Assembly: GCF_001704415.2 (NCBI RefSeq)
Contig: NC_030817.1
Location: 49,833,550 to 49,897,549, forward strand
Reading direction: 5' to 3'
Origin: Capra hircus
Lineage: Eukaryota; Chordata; Mammalia; Artiodactyla; Bovidae
Length of the DNA stretch: 64,000 nt
In this document: in pieces, positions 10,819 to 23,508 of the stretch
Layout: every line of letters starts with the position of its first letter
How positions within the stretch are numbered: the first letter of the stretch is position 1
Notes under the pieces: generated by a model
Databases searched by the model: none
What the model saw: only the letters and a program-made list of their open reading frames with translations
Told to the model about the DNA's origin: nothing
Program-made: the position numbers and the translations under genes

Positions 10819-13670
10819 TATGTGGGTCTGTGTAGCTCTTTCATCGTTGTGTTGACTCAGGTTTGATTACTAACATGGTGTGAAATGAAACCTTAATTGC
10901 AGTTTCACAGCTTTGTTAGCACTTAAGATTATCATTAACAAATTTTCTTGCAAGAGATTTACCTAAAAATTCTGTGTAAAATTATAACCAGAACATTGTA
11001 TGTGCCATACAAAATAATAGTAAAAAAAAGAAAAAAATCAACGATCAAAACAGACCATGTCTTAAACTACTCTTTTACTAATCCTAAAGGAGTATGAAAT
11101 GTTTTTGGTGCTATAGTTACCTAAAGAAGCAGTTTCACTTTGCTTATTTAATAATTATTGTGTGGACTAAGGTTGAACACAGGAAGTGAAGAATGGCTGA
11201 GCCAGTTGTAGTGGTAGTAGTAATTTAGGTAAGCAGAAACTAATGATCCAAATTGGAAATAGACCAGGGCATTGGGTATTAACACCATCCCATTATGAAA
11301 AGTCTCATGAGATGTCAGATGACCTCAAGAGACTTGCACTTTTGTTTGTAAGGACCTTTGTAAGATTGTTCTAAGACACTTTGAGAAATACTCAAACTAT
11401 AATATTGCTTATCAGTAAATGTGATAGAAATTACTTTTCTACTCAGTTATAAAACAAATGATTTTAGACCCTGAATCAATCAGATGAAATGAACTCTTAG
11501 ATTAGAATGCTCTATTTCTTTTTAAATATCAAAATCTTTAGTATTTCTTAAATTTAAGACCCTGAACCTTTTTAAACATTTCTGTATGAGAAGATAAACT
11601 TTCATATCCTTCCAGTACTTCTATGATGTTTTTCCTCCAATCCCTGTGTTCTTTGCTGACAACAGCAATTGTATGTACTTTGTGAGGTCAATAAATGCTG
11701 ATTTCTACAAAATGAAAGCTCTTAGGAAATGAGCTTAGTTGTGAAGAGGAAGCAGAAAGAATGAGGCAATCGAATGAGAAGGATTGCAAGGGATTATTTA
11801 AAAGTGTGAGTCAGAAACCAAATTAATATTACTTCCCTTGGGTCTCCCCAGTCTTCTATATGTATATTGTGATTTATTTTGGCTTACCTGGTTTGTTTAT
11901 CTAGCTATGTGGATGGTAGCAAATTTGCATGATCAAATTCTGTCTTTTCACATAGCCCAAAGCTAAATACATACGTTTGTAACTATAGTTCTTATTTTCA
12001 GAAAAAATGTGCTAAAAAAATTTAAGCCATGTAATTTAGGGTTACAAATAGATAGCACTTAGTGAAGGAAGGTTGACCCTATAGTGTATCTTTATTTATC
12101 CCATGATGTCTAATTAACTGAAATCTACTTTTCTAAATTCCTTTTGGGATACAAAACCTTATGAATTGTACGATACCTGTTTAATTCTGAATAATTAGTT
12201 TTCCTATTTAAATGAGGAGCTCAGTGACCAAAGGAGTTATTTCTTGTAGTGTTTTTTAAATGATAGAATTTAGAAATTATTATGTGGTAAAACTAACTAG
12301 ACCAACTACGAGGTTGAAGGAATTTTAGTTATGACGTTTTTGTTGTTTATTAAACTGCTTGGTTTGGAGAGTGGGCAGAAAGGGAAGAGGAACAGTTTGA
12401 AATTATGCCCTACAGTTTTCAATCTTTTGTCAGCTTTTTGTGATGCTGTAGATGACTGTAATTTGAAACTGGAAATGTGAAAGATTTGTGGATTGGATGA
12501 TTCACATACTGTTGGATTTTCCACATGGTTTAAATTCTTCATAGAAACAGTTTTACAGACACATAGCAAGAGGACAGGGTAATATTTATTCCATAGGACT
12601 TGAGACAACAGTGACCTGTGTTCTAAAAAGGTGAAAGTACGTTTTTATTCAACATTATAAAAAATTGCCTTATATGCTTTATTTTACTGCTTATATTTCA
12701 GTGTTTTGATGTGGTATTTTCAATGTTGACTAAAAGTAACTGGGTGTGTTGACAGAACCACAGAAAAAAATTGAACTTCTGTTGCTAAATAAAATTTAAG
12801 TACTACTTTTAAAAATAAAACGTTACCCTTATAGACTGTTATGTATGATCTGTGTTTCCATGAGGAAATGTTGATTAAGTAGTTTCCATTTTGGTATTAC
12901 AGTATGTCCTGTTGTAAGTTGCTGACTGTGGAAAATTTTTTTTAAGTAAGAGAAGCAGCTCAGCTTAAACCCTTAGTTTTTATTGTGGCAGACACCAGAA
13001 ATAGAAATCTACCACCAATTTTATAATCTATTAAATTTCTCCATATCTTAGAATAAGTTACTATTGAAAGTTTTAAACAAGGTTGTTGACTATAGAATTG
13101 AGTTACCTTTGTATATCCTTGTACATGAAGGGTCCTTTGTACTTGAGCTACTGAATACACGTCTGCAGTTTTTTCAAAAAAATAAGCCTAGAGTAAATGA
13201 CAAAATTTTCTGTTTAATATAGAGATGTTGTTATGTGAGAGATGTTGTTAATCTAACAAACTAATTAAATACAATTCTGACAAAACTTGTTTATATGTAA
13301 AATTTAACAGGATAGACTTATTTTGGATGAAACAAAAAGTCTTAAAAATCTGTTTTCTCTTAAATGAGTAACTTATCTTTGGAATTTTTGATGGTATTTG
13401 GTTCTTGATAACAAAAGGATCAGGATTTGTAATATTAGTAAACATATGTAAGATAAGTTTTTGAGGATACTTGAATTTTGATGTCAGCTTAAAAGTGCAG
13501 TAATTCAATATTGAAATTAAGTCTTTGCCTTTGAATTATTCTAACAGAGGCCTCAGAGTGTGGTTTTTGTTTTCTGAATAGATGTTTTAAGTCTCTTGTT
13601 CAGTGCTTGCTTGTCAAGAGAAGAGGAAGAGGAGGGCAACTCATATAGCTGCTGTTTTATATGAAATTAA
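10819..13670. other. Unassigned AT-rich DNA
   Basis: No interspersed repeat or gene recognised. The minus-strand ORF at 12306-12608 (100 codons) has no recognisable domain. Confidence 0.45.
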
Positions 13671-13679
13671 GGCTCTAGT

Positions 13680-14267
13680 TGGGCTCCAAAATCACTGCAG
13701 ATGGTGACTGCAGCCATGAAATTAAAAGACGCTTACTCCTTAGAAGGAAAGTTATGACTAGCCTAGATAGCATATTCAAAAGCAGAGACATTACTTTGCC
13801 AACAAAGGTCCATCTAGTCAAGGCTATGGTTTTTCCAGTGGTCATGTATGGATGTGAGAGTCGGACTGTGAAGAAAGCTGAGTGCTGAAGAATTGATGCT
13901 TTTGAAGTGTGGTGTTGGAGAAGACTCTTGAGAGTCCCTTGGACTGCAAGGAGATCAGCCAGTCCACTCTAAAGGAGATCAGCCCTGGGTGTTCTTTGGA
14001 GGGAATGATGCTAAAGCTGAAACTCCAGTATTGTGGCCACCTCGTGCGAAGAGCTGACTCATTGGAAATGACTCTGATGCTGGGAGGGATTAGGGGTAGA
14101 AGGAGAAGGGGACGACAGAGGATGAGATGACTGGATGGCGTCACCAACTTGATGCACATGAGTGTGGGTGAACTCCGGGAGTTGGTGATGGACAGGCAGG
14201 CCTGGCATGCTGCAGTTCATGGGGTCGCAAAGAGTTGGACACGACTGAGTAGCTGAACTGAACTGAG
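13680..14267 (+). mobile_element. BovB LINE, 5'-truncated, with clear target duplication
   Basis: It runs from the gggctccaaaatcactgcag segment of the RT C-terminal region to gctgaactgaactga. The 9-bp direct repeat ggctctagt flanks it (13671-13679 and 14268-14276). Partial frames encode SHEIKRRLLLRRKVMTSL and MVFPVVMYGCESRTVKKAEC, then a stop (tga at 13886-13888). Confidence 0.95.
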
Positions 14268-14426
14268 GGCTCTAGTCTGGAATAGCTATGGAATCTTTAT
14301 CACATTGTAATAGTTTTGGTGCATGGCATGATCAATAGTTTTTACTTTGAAAAGCTGGTATTTTTACATTTTAATGAAATTAGTTTTTTATTTTTAAACC
14401 AATGAATATTGTATTGTAAAGGGAAT

Positions 14427-14636
14427 GGGCTTTCCCAGTGCTTCTAAGGGTAAACAATTCCGCCTGCAGTGCAGGAGACTCGGGTTTGATCCCTGGATTA
14501 GGAAGATGTCCTGGAGAAGGAAATGGCAATCCACTCCAGTATTCTTGCCTGGAGAATTCCATGGACGGAGGAGCTTGGCAGGTTACAGTCCATGGATCGC
14601 AGAGTCGGACACAACTGAGTGACTAACACTTTCACA
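14427..14636 (+). mobile_element. Bov-tA SINE
   Basis: Full tRNA-like head (gggctttcccagtgcttcta...) and A unit ending tgagtgactaacactttcac. Flanked by taaagggaat (14417-14426) and taaagagaat (14637-14646), a 10-bp target duplication with one difference. Confidence 0.95.
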
Positions 14637-14646
14637 TAAAGAGAAT

Positions 14647-15866
14647 AGAAACATGAGTAGCACTTGGAAAGAAAAGCTGTTGTCGGTAGTCTGATAATGT
14701 GGTACTCTAAATTTATGCTTTCAGAGAATTAAATTTGGACTTTGACATCATTTAGAAGTAAGACTTATGTGAATTTTCAAGAAAAACCCAGGAAATAAAC
14801 CATAAAGTGAAGATTAATTTTTATTTTAGAACACAATGAAGATTTAACTTTTAAAATGTCTTCATTCAAAGTAAACCTTTCATTTATCAAGTTAAAAATA
14901 AATTGGTCATAATGACATACCATATGTTATATGTATTAGTATGTCATATCATGTTTATAAAGTTAATAATGTGCTTCAAAATAATAGCTAAAACATGTAA
15001 GCCTTAATTATTGAACAAGGAAATTAAAATACTGTTCATGAATACAGTCAAGATTGATTCATTGTACCCTTTAGGCTTAGCAGAATATTTTAATAGTAAC
15101 ATTTCATTTTCTATCAGTAAAAACATACTTTTGTTTGAACTCTTAAGAAGTTATACGAATCAGTATGACTTTAAATGTTGTAAAGAGGGTGTAGAGTATA
15201 CTTGGAGTTTTAATCATTATTTTTAAAATGTTTTGAAAGATACATTAAAGCTAACATTAATATATCTGAATTGGACTTTAAATTGTATTAAAGATCTTGT
15301 GTGCCTGAATTTTAATTAGAAAGTAGTGACTGAGTTCAGGTCAATGCCTCTGACTTCTGATAAGCAAAACAGAGGAACTTCTCTTTTTTATATATTGAAA
15401 GATGTAAAAACATCATTTTACTTCTTAACAGTTTGCTATATAGATATTGGTGAATACCAAACTGTTACTGAACCTGTGAGTAAGTAACCACATGACTACA
15501 GTTCAGGTCACTGATAGTTTTGTTCTATAAGTTCTTATAAAAGTATACTGTAATCTTCTGAAACTATTTACTGGTTGTAACAAAGATACAGTCACTTTTA
15601 GAAGATTTGGCAAGTATAGAAAAATTGAAAATGCCATTTACCAAGATACGTTAACTACATTTTGACATTTAGATGTTGATTTTATTCCTACTGTTTTTCA
15701 TGTGTATATGTAATATATTATACATGTTTATACCAGTATATAAATGGAGATCATGCTGCTTCTCAAATGGTGTTAGATTTTAACATTGGAAATACTGGTT
15801 CTTTATAATCATATTTACATGCTATAGCTAGAATTTATAGGGAAACATAGTTTTTGCTTTAAAGAA
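14647..15866. other. Unassigned AT-rich DNA
   Basis: No repeat or gene recognised. Confidence 0.45.
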
Positions 15867-16085
15867 GAAGTTGGCAAAGTTTTCCTGAAAACTTTGGGGC
15901 CAGATAGTAAAATATTTTAAACTTTGCAGGGCCAGAGCAAAATTCAAGATACCGATTCTCATAACCATTTGAACTCTAACCATTTTAAAAATGTAAAAAC
16001 CATCCTTAACTTGTGAGACTTAAAAAAAGTTAGCTGTCTGGATTTGGCCCATCAGATGTGTTAATAGTTTAACACATTGTGCTTT
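15867..16085 (+). mobile_element. hAT (MER1-group) non-autonomous DNA transposon relic
   Basis: agttggcaaagttttcctga, then ggccagatagtaaaatattt and ctggatttggcccatc, follow the recurrent MER1-group pattern (ggcaaactttttctgtaaagggccagatagtaaatatttt...ggatttggcccg). It is non-coding and strongly diverged. Confidence 0.7.
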
Positions 16086-16272
16086 AGAAGACTGTTTGCC
16101 TGTATTTTACTTATATATCAATGTGTGTGTGTGCATGTGTGTCTTTAAGAGTTATTGACATTACTACCTCAAGGGCATTGAGCCAGCCTCTGTTAAAAAC
16201 CCAGGGAGCCAGATTGGGAGCCTGAACCAGTCTTATTGCTTCAGGAAGCAGTTTGCTGGTTCCTAGAGGGAG

Positions 16273-16348
16273 AATCTCAGGGATGGGGGAACCTGGTGGG
16301 CTGCCATCTATGGGGTCGCATAGAGTCGGACACGACTAAAGCTACTTA

Positions 16349-16383
<35 letters not shown>
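16273..16383 (+). mobile_element. Bov-A2 3' monomer with CAG tail
   Basis: It starts inside the second monomer (aatctcagggatgggggaac) and ends at acttagcaacag plus the CAG run. A short direct repeat, agagggag, lies at 16265-16272 and 16384-16391 and probably marks the insertion. Confidence 0.85.

Positions 16384-16385
<2 letters not shown>
16353..16385 (+). repeat. (CAG)11 microsatellite
   Basis: Thirty-three bases of uninterrupted CAG units grown from the AGC tail of the Bov-A2. It is a good candidate for length polymorphism. Confidence 0.95.
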
Positions 16386-16386
<1 letters not shown>

Positions 16387-16391
16387 GGGAG

Positions 16392-19005
16392 TGCTGACCC
16401 TGACTTAGTAAAATATGGTACTTGTTGTCTCCGGAGTAGAACTGGCTGAGCTTAGAAGTGAGCATTATTCAGCCTTTATAGGAAATAGGAAAGTGTTAAA
16501 CTTTGGTCTGATGCTAAATGAGGATATTGTATAGGAGATGTTGGACCTACCTGAAGGTGTTATTTAGCCTTAAAATGTTAAGGCTGCCCTCCCAAATCTA
16601 GTTTTCCTTGACCTGGCTGTGTTCCCTTTTTAGTATCCATTTTTCTAACTTCAGAGACAAAGCTAAATTATTTTATATGAACATTATTACATGATATGAA
16701 TATTAATGTTATATTATTAAGTTACATATGAATGTAAAGGGGTAAAGATGAAAAAGATAGGAAAAAATAAGCTAAAGTAAATGTCAATAAAGTACTTTTT
16801 CTTGTCTTATCCTAAGATAATGATGAATCTTGAAATGTATCCAGGAGGGAAATACTGCTGTTGGTATTCCAGTGATAGTTTATTGTTAAGTTTAGTTTTT
16901 GTGCATGTGTGTAAATATTATAGTTTCTTTTTTTGTTTTATGTGCAAAGCTTTTCCAGTTAACTCTTGTCGTTATTTATGGTACCTTCAGTGAAAGAAAA
17001 TGTGTTTGGAGCAGAACAGTAAATTTAAAGTAAGATTGCATGCTGTTATGTCAAGCTGTATCCCTAATGATAGGAGGCAAAAGCCTGTGTTGTGCCTCCC
17101 TTTTGGGGACATATTCACAAACTTACTAATAGACTCACAGGCACTTATAAATGAAGCTTATTCAAAGCAAGCTTTGTATTAAGATAATTTTTCTTTATTA
17201 TATTTGTATTTGATAGGAACATTAAGAGGGACAGGATGCTTGTGTTTTTATTTGCCCTTTAACCATCAGTTTAAAAATACTGAATCCACACATTTGAGTG
17301 GTAAATTCTAGATTGAATTTCATAGCTTGTGTTGCCTGTAATACTGTAAGTACTTATTTTAATAAGAAAAAAAGTTATAATTAGTTTTTAACATGGAGAG
17401 ATTTGCTGTTTTTAATACTGGTCTGCATATCTCTTGGCCTATAGCATCCTGCCTGCAGAATTTGCAGCATAGTGGTATGTGTTTCTCAGTGGGCCAATGT
17501 GTTCTTCTTGGAGTGCATTTTGGAATACTGCCAAACTTTTAAGAATTTATTAATAACTTTGACCATAACACCTAAATTAAAAATTTCTCATCACTCTTGA
17601 GATTTGTTTACTAAATTCTCAGGCGTTTGCTTTAAGTTTCCAGGCCCCTTATATGGGACTGGGTCATGGAATGAAATAGGATATTCCTGATCCATTGCGT
17701 CACTCACTAAATTGTTTTTCAACTAATGGTAAAAGATTTGAACTGACTTATATGTCCATCTTTCCCTGATTCCTTTGCCTTTTTTTCTCTCTTTGGCCCT
17801 CATCAATCCTCCCTTCCCATCCAGTGAGTGTGTCTTCACGCTGGGCAAGATTGAGTTGTTGTCCGTATCTAGGGGCATAGGAAAAAGCTGAATATTAAAC
17901 TTGCATAGAAATGTATTAAATTTGCGACCTTATGTGATCTTCCATGTGATTGTAACTGCTATATTATACTTTATTAACTTAGATTCAGTTCAGAATTTTA
18001 ATTGGTTAACAATAGTATGGGCTGATTTAAATAAAGTTTGGAGGAAGTAAGATCTCATTAGTATGCATTATGAAAAATGTCTTCTTTAGTCTGTGGATAC
18101 AGAGACCTGCCTACTGATTAAATGATGATGGTCTAAACATTTAAGACACATTTAGGGTTAATAAGTTTTTATGGCAAAGCATTTGATATTTTTTAAAGAA
18201 ATGAAGAGCAATACTAATTTTTGTATACCTCAATTTGAAATTCTTTTGCCAGAACCACAAAGTTGAATCTCATATAAATAAATAGTTGTATTATAGTGCT
18301 TCTTTTAAATTTATGGTCATTGACTAATACATGCATAAGAGTTGACGGTCAGAACGCTCAGAATGGAGAAAAAGAAGTTGGTTGAAACAGGTCAATAGAG
18401 ACGTTCTTAGAGTATTATAGAGATAGACACCTTTGTTGATGATTCCCTTCATTTTAAAAAAAATTGACCGCTTTAAACTTTAAGTCTTGCTTCAAATCTA
18501 AGCCCACTTAAATTTTATTGACATACTCTTTCTGCTTTTGACCTTTTTTGTTGTTTTTTAAAACTGAATTTTAAAACTTTTAATTTCTCAGTCAGGAGCC
18601 AGTTTGGAAGAGTTTAAGGATCATTGTTTGAAAGAAAATATGTCCTTAATGATTTTAATTTGAGTCTACTACTGAAAGTTATTTAACATTTCATTGAATG
18701 ATGACTCTTAACTAGTCAGCTGTAAATGGATCACCCACATAAATACCTGGTGATGTCCCTATCATATTATTGCAGTTTATGCAAAGAGCAAGGAAGCAGA
18801 GTCCTTTTTTGTATTTTAAAATATTTAATTTTGAAACAGTACTCCTGAGGGAAAGAACACAGGAAGATATAAAGTTGGATAAGCTGCATCTCTTAGGTTT
18901 AATTATAAATAGCACTTTATGCTTTTATCATCTTAATTGTTTTATAATTATATTTAATAATATTACAGACACCATAACATTTAAACATTTTTATTAAAAT
19001 CTTTT
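16392..19005. other. Unassigned AT-rich DNA
   Basis: No repeat, exon or RNA gene recognised on either strand. Confidence 0.45.
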
Positions 19006-19009
19006 TCTT

Positions 19010-19348
19010 TCAGTTTTATAGAGATATTATTGACATTTCATGTCATCATACAGCATAATGACTGGCATATAATGTGAATGATTACCACAGTAAATTTAAT
19101 TAATACCCATTATTTCATGAAGATACAAAATAAAAGAAAAAAATGTTCTTTCCTTGTGATGAGACCTGTTTGGATTTACATTCTAAGCAACTTTAAGATA
19201 TAACATAAGCAATGTTAACTGTGGTCATCATGCTGTACATCACATCTCCAATGCTTATTTATCTACCTGATTTTTTACTTTTTGACCACCTTCATTCTAT
19301 CTCCTCCCACCTCTGGAAACCACAAGCCCAATCTCTTTTTTATGAATT
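19010..19348 (-). mobile_element. L1M 3' UTR piece
   Basis: The antisense of an old L1 3' end: catgctgtacatcacatctc, then tttttgaccaccttcattct and cctctggaaaccacaagccc. It is followed by a BovB, after which L1 sequence of the same orientation resumes. Confidence 0.85.
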
Positions 19349-19867
19349 TGCTTGCTCCTTGGAAGAAAAGCTATGACCAACCTAGACAGCATATTAAAAA
19401 GCAGAGACATTACTTTGCCAACAAAGGTCTGTCTAGTCAAAGCTATGTTTTTTCCAGTAGTTACATATAGATGTGAGAGTTGGACTATAAAGAAAGCTGA
19501 GTGCCAAAGAATTTTGAACTGTGGTGTTGGAGAAGACTCTTGAGAGTCCCTTGGACTGCAAGGAGATCCAGTCAGTCCGTCCTAAAGGAAATCCATCCTG
19601 AATATTCATTGGAAGGACTGATGCTGAAGCTGCAGTACTTTGGCTACCTGATGTGAAGCCTGACTCGTTTGAAAAGACCCTGATGCAGGGAAAGACTGAA
19701 GACAGGAGGAGAAGGGGATGACAGAGGATGAAATGCTTGGATGGCATCACTGACTCAATTGATAGGAGTTTGAACAAGCTCTGGGAGTTGGTAATGGACA
19801 GGGAAGTGTAGTGTGCTGCAGTCCATGGGGTTGCAGAGTCAGATACGACTGAACTGAACTGACTGAT
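19349..19867 (+). mobile_element. BovB LINE, 5'-truncated, inside L1M
   Basis: From cttgctccttggaagaaaag to tgaactgaactgactga. The frame 19352-19543 encodes LLGRKAMTNLDSILKSRDIT and then decays. The flanking DNA on both sides is antisense L1M. Confidence 0.93.
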
Positions 19868-20240
19868 TAGTGATGTTGCACACTTTTCATGTACACATTG
19901 GCTGTTTTGATATCGTCTTTGAAAAACTGTTCAGGTCCTTGCCCAGTTTTAATTGGATTTATTTTGAAGTATATGAGTTCTTTATATATTTTGATTTTAA
20001 TGCCTAATCAGATATGTGCTTTGCATAGGTTTAAGGATTGTTTTTGCTATTTCTGTAAAAAAGAATACCATTGGAATCTTGATAGGAATTGCATTGAATC
20101 TGTAGATGGCTTTGAGTTCTAAGGACATTTTATCAATATTAATTCTTTCGATCCATGAATGTAGGATTTCTTTTCAATTATTTGTGTCTTAAATGGAGTC
20201 CTTCTTTTCTGATAGTGCTCTGTAAGTTTTGAAGCTTGCA
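19868..20240 (-). mobile_element. L1M ORF2 3' region, continuing piece
   Basis: ttagtgatgttgcacacttt, then gttctttatatattttg and ggaattgcattgaatctgta are the antisense of the L1 ORF2 C-terminal region. Several hundred bases of L1 are missing between this piece and the one ending at 19348, so the BovB insertion or an earlier event came with a deletion. Confidence 0.85.
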
Positions 20241-21399
20241 GAGATAGTCTATAATCATTAAAACTTTTTAGTAGTGTTATGACTGTCTTTTCATTAATTA
20301 CTTATTGTGTGAATTAGAGTTTTTTTTTTTAATGGAAGGAGAACTCACAGGACTGTTTTTTAAATTTTAGATTACTGATATCTTCTGATAAGGATGTTTG
20401 TAGAGTCCATGTGTTAGAATTGAGTATTGAGAATAGAAGTTAGAGGTTAGTTTCATTTTCATATATGATATTTTAAGCATGCACACCTTATTTCCCCTTC
20501 TGAATGCATTTATAAGATCCAGACAGAATGGATGAAGCAGCTGTTTTGAGGACTCTGAAGAATAAATAATAACGTTAGATTGGGAAAGAAGACTAGAATG
20601 TAAAATATCAAACTGGTGCTTAGTTTCCCTTTGTTTTTCCCTCTGGTATTCCTGAAGCTGAATTGAACACAGTCTGCGGGCTACAAGTGAGCACTTAGGT
20701 ATGGACAGAGAGCTCCAAAAAAGAGCCCCCTAGTTCTGGCTCAAGGTGTGGGAAAGATAATGCTTAGTGTGAATGCGGAAATTGCGTCTTTCTTTCCCCG
20801 TTTTTCTCTGTTCTCATTTTGAAGTCCTAAGTAACCTTGTAGTGATGGCAATAGCCTGCAGCCACGACACTGAGGGTGAGAATCTTCCTCTCGAACTAAC
20901 AAACCAACAGTCTGTTAGTAGTGGTGCCCCCACCACCACCTTGCTTTTTCTGTCCTTCTGCTGATTGGTCCCAGAGCAAGTACAGTAACAGGACTGTGTG
21001 GGCAAGCAGATTACCTGAAGCCCCAGGTTCTGACTGAAGAAGTGGAAAGGGATACCTAGTGAGATTTGAAAGTACTGAGATTATGTAGAGGGAGAAATTT
21101 GGGAAAACAATTCCATTAAGTTTTTTATGGATTAATGTGCTTGCGCCCCAGCTGTATATACATGGAAGTAACAGACTACTGCCCAAGTCCTAGACTGATT
21201 ATTTGATAATACAGAGTGGCACAAATTCAAATAGCACAGCAAAGGCTTTGAAAATTGAACTGATAATGGAACCATACCCATCGAAGCCATGCTAAAACTT
21301 GCATTCCGAACCTGATCATCTATTAAAACAAAAATATTAACATTAACCACTGAATTTAAACAAGAACCACAATTATATAACATATTTAAAATGTCCAGA
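20241..21399. other. Mostly unassigned DNA, possibly L1 5' part at the end
   Basis: A more GC-rich part lies at about 20640-21050. It may belong to the 5' region of the L1 that follows, but I cannot show this. No exon recognised. Confidence 0.35.
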
Positions 21400-22428
21400 T
21401 TACAGTCCGAAATTACCTAACATGTGAAGAACCAGGAAAACTTCAGTTGACATGTGAAGAGATGATCAACATATACCATCATGATAGAGATGTTCGAATT
21501 ATATGACAGAGACTTTATTGAAACTATTTTACGAATGTTCCATGAGCTATTGTGGATGCTGTTCAAATAAATGGAAAAGCCGAAAGTCTGAAGAGAAAGA
21601 GAATATATGAAAAGGATAAGGCATTGTTAGAAATGAAAACTGCAGTAAGTGGGAAAAACCCACTGGATGACTCAATAGCAGGGGGGAAGAAATTTTAAAA
21701 ATTCAACAGAGCCTTGGGGGAGAAAAGAAAAAACAGGGAAAAAAATCTTGAAAGCAACCAGAGAAAAATGACATATTACCTCTGGGAGAACAGTGATTAA
21801 GGAATTCTCATCAGAAACCATGGAGGTAAGAAGAAAGAGGCAAAATTTCTTAAAGTGCTTAAAGAAAAGAATTGTCCATAACCAGCAAAAATATTTTTTA
21901 AGGATGAGAGTGACATAAGGACATATTCAGATGAAGGAAAACTGGGAGTATTCATTGCCAGAAGACCAGATCTAAAATTTGCTAAAGAATGTCCTTACGA
22001 CAGAAGGAAAAATGATACCAGAAGGAAACTTGGACATCAGAAATAAAAGATCAACAGGAATGGTAAATATCTGTGTAAATATCATAGATTGAGTTCTTTA
22101 AAATATATTTGATAGTTAACAAGAATGACAACATTGATGTGTTTTTCAATGAATATAGTGTAATACATCTATTAAGTGGTAAAATACTGATTCTAAGTAG
22201 ATGCTGAAAGGTTCAATATTAATATGTATATTGTTGTCTCTGCAACCACTGTTTACAAAATATGATTTAGAATCACAATGGATAAAGTAAAGTGGAACTT
22301 TAAAAATGCTAAATACGAAAGGGAACTAGCAGAAAACAAACAGTGAAATGGTAGACGTAAGTTTTCACTTGTCAGTGATTACTTTAAAACTTTAAATGCT
22401 TTAGACATATCAATTAAAAGAGATCATT
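21400..22428 (+). mobile_element. Old L1M, 5' part and ORF1 region
   Basis: Sense orientation. agaaaccatggaggtaagaa, gaaaagaattgtccataacc and gtattcattgccagaagacc match the ORF1 to ORF2 region of old L1s, and caattaaaagagatcatt is the start of the ORF2 region. Stops are frequent and no domain is intact. The BovB at 22429 interrupts it. Confidence 0.75.
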
Positions 22429-23501
22429 CAATTCAGTTCAGTCACGCAGTCGTGTCCAACTCTTTGCGACCCCATGAATCACAGCATGCCAGGCCTGCCT
22501 GTCCATCACCAACTCCCGGAGTTCACTCAAACTCATGTCCATCGAGTTGGTGATGCCATCCAGCCATCTCATCCTCTCTCGTCCCCTTTTCCTCCTGCCC
22601 CCAATCCCTCCCAGCATCAGAGTCTTTTCCAATGAGTCAACTCTTTGCATGAGGTGGCCAAAGTACTGGAGTTTCAGCTTTAGCGTCATTCCTTCCAAAG
22701 AAATCCCAGGGCTGATCTCCTTTAGAGTGGACTGGTTGGATCTTCTTGCAGTCCAAGGGACTCTCAAGAGTCTTCTCTAACACCACAGTTCAAAAGCATC
22801 AATTCTTCAGCGCTAAGCTTTCTTCACAGTCCAACTCTCACATCCATACATGACCACTGGAAAAACCATAGCCTTGACTAGATGGACCTTTGTTGGCAAA
22901 GTAATGTCTCTACTTTTCAATATGCTATCTAGGTTGGTCATAATTTTTCTTCCAAGGAGTAAGCATCTTTTAATTTCATGGCTGCAGTCACCATCTGCAG
23001 TGATTTTGGAGCCCCCAAAAATAAAGTCTGACACTGTTTCCACTGTTTCCCCATCTGTTTCCCATGAAGTGATGGGACCGGATGCCATGATCTTCGTTTT
23101 CTGAATGTTGAGCTTTAAGCCGACTTTTTCACTCTTCTCTTTCTCTTTCATCAAGGGGCTCTTTAGCTCCTCTTCACTTTCTGCCATAAGGGTGGTGTCA
23201 TCTGCATATCTGAGGTTATTGATATTTCTCCCGGCAATCTTGATTCCAGCTTGTGCTTCTTCCAGCCCAGCATTTTGCATGATGTACTCTGCATAGAAGT
23301 TAAATAAGCAGGGTGACAATGTACAACCTTGACGTACTCTTCCTGACCTGCATATAGGTTTCTCAAGAGGCAGGTCAGGTGGTGTGGTATCCCCATCTCT
23401 TTCAGAATTTTCCTCAGTTTATTGTGATCCACACAGTCAGAGGCTTTGGCATAGTCAATAAAGCAGAAATAGATGTTTTTCTGGAACTCTCTTGCTTTTT
23501 T
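22429..23501 (-). mobile_element. BovB LINE, 1.07 kb, RT palm retained
   Basis: The reverse-transcriptase part of the RTE LINE BovB. Two minus-strand frames cover it. 23163-23507 gives the fingers/palm start (QKNIYFCFIDYAKASDCVDH, with C-V-D-H). 22813-23319 (168 codons) gives the palm with L-R-Y-A-D-D-T-T at 23197-23208 plus the thumb-like segment. A frameshift lies between the two frames. The intact catalytic Y-A-D-D does not make it active: endonuclease and 5' sequence are missing. Target duplication gatcatt at 22422-22428 and 23502-23508, inside L1 sequence, shows that BovB came after the L1. Confidence 0.95.
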
Positions 23502-23508
23502 GATCATT

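Noticed and set aside
12306..12608. Minus-strand ORF of 100 codons outside known repeats.
   Set aside because: No recognisable domain or splice context; chance is the simpler explanation.
14427..14636. tRNA-like head with A/B-box-like text.
   Set aside because: It is the head of a Bov-tA SINE and not a tRNA gene; the same holds for the other SINEs.
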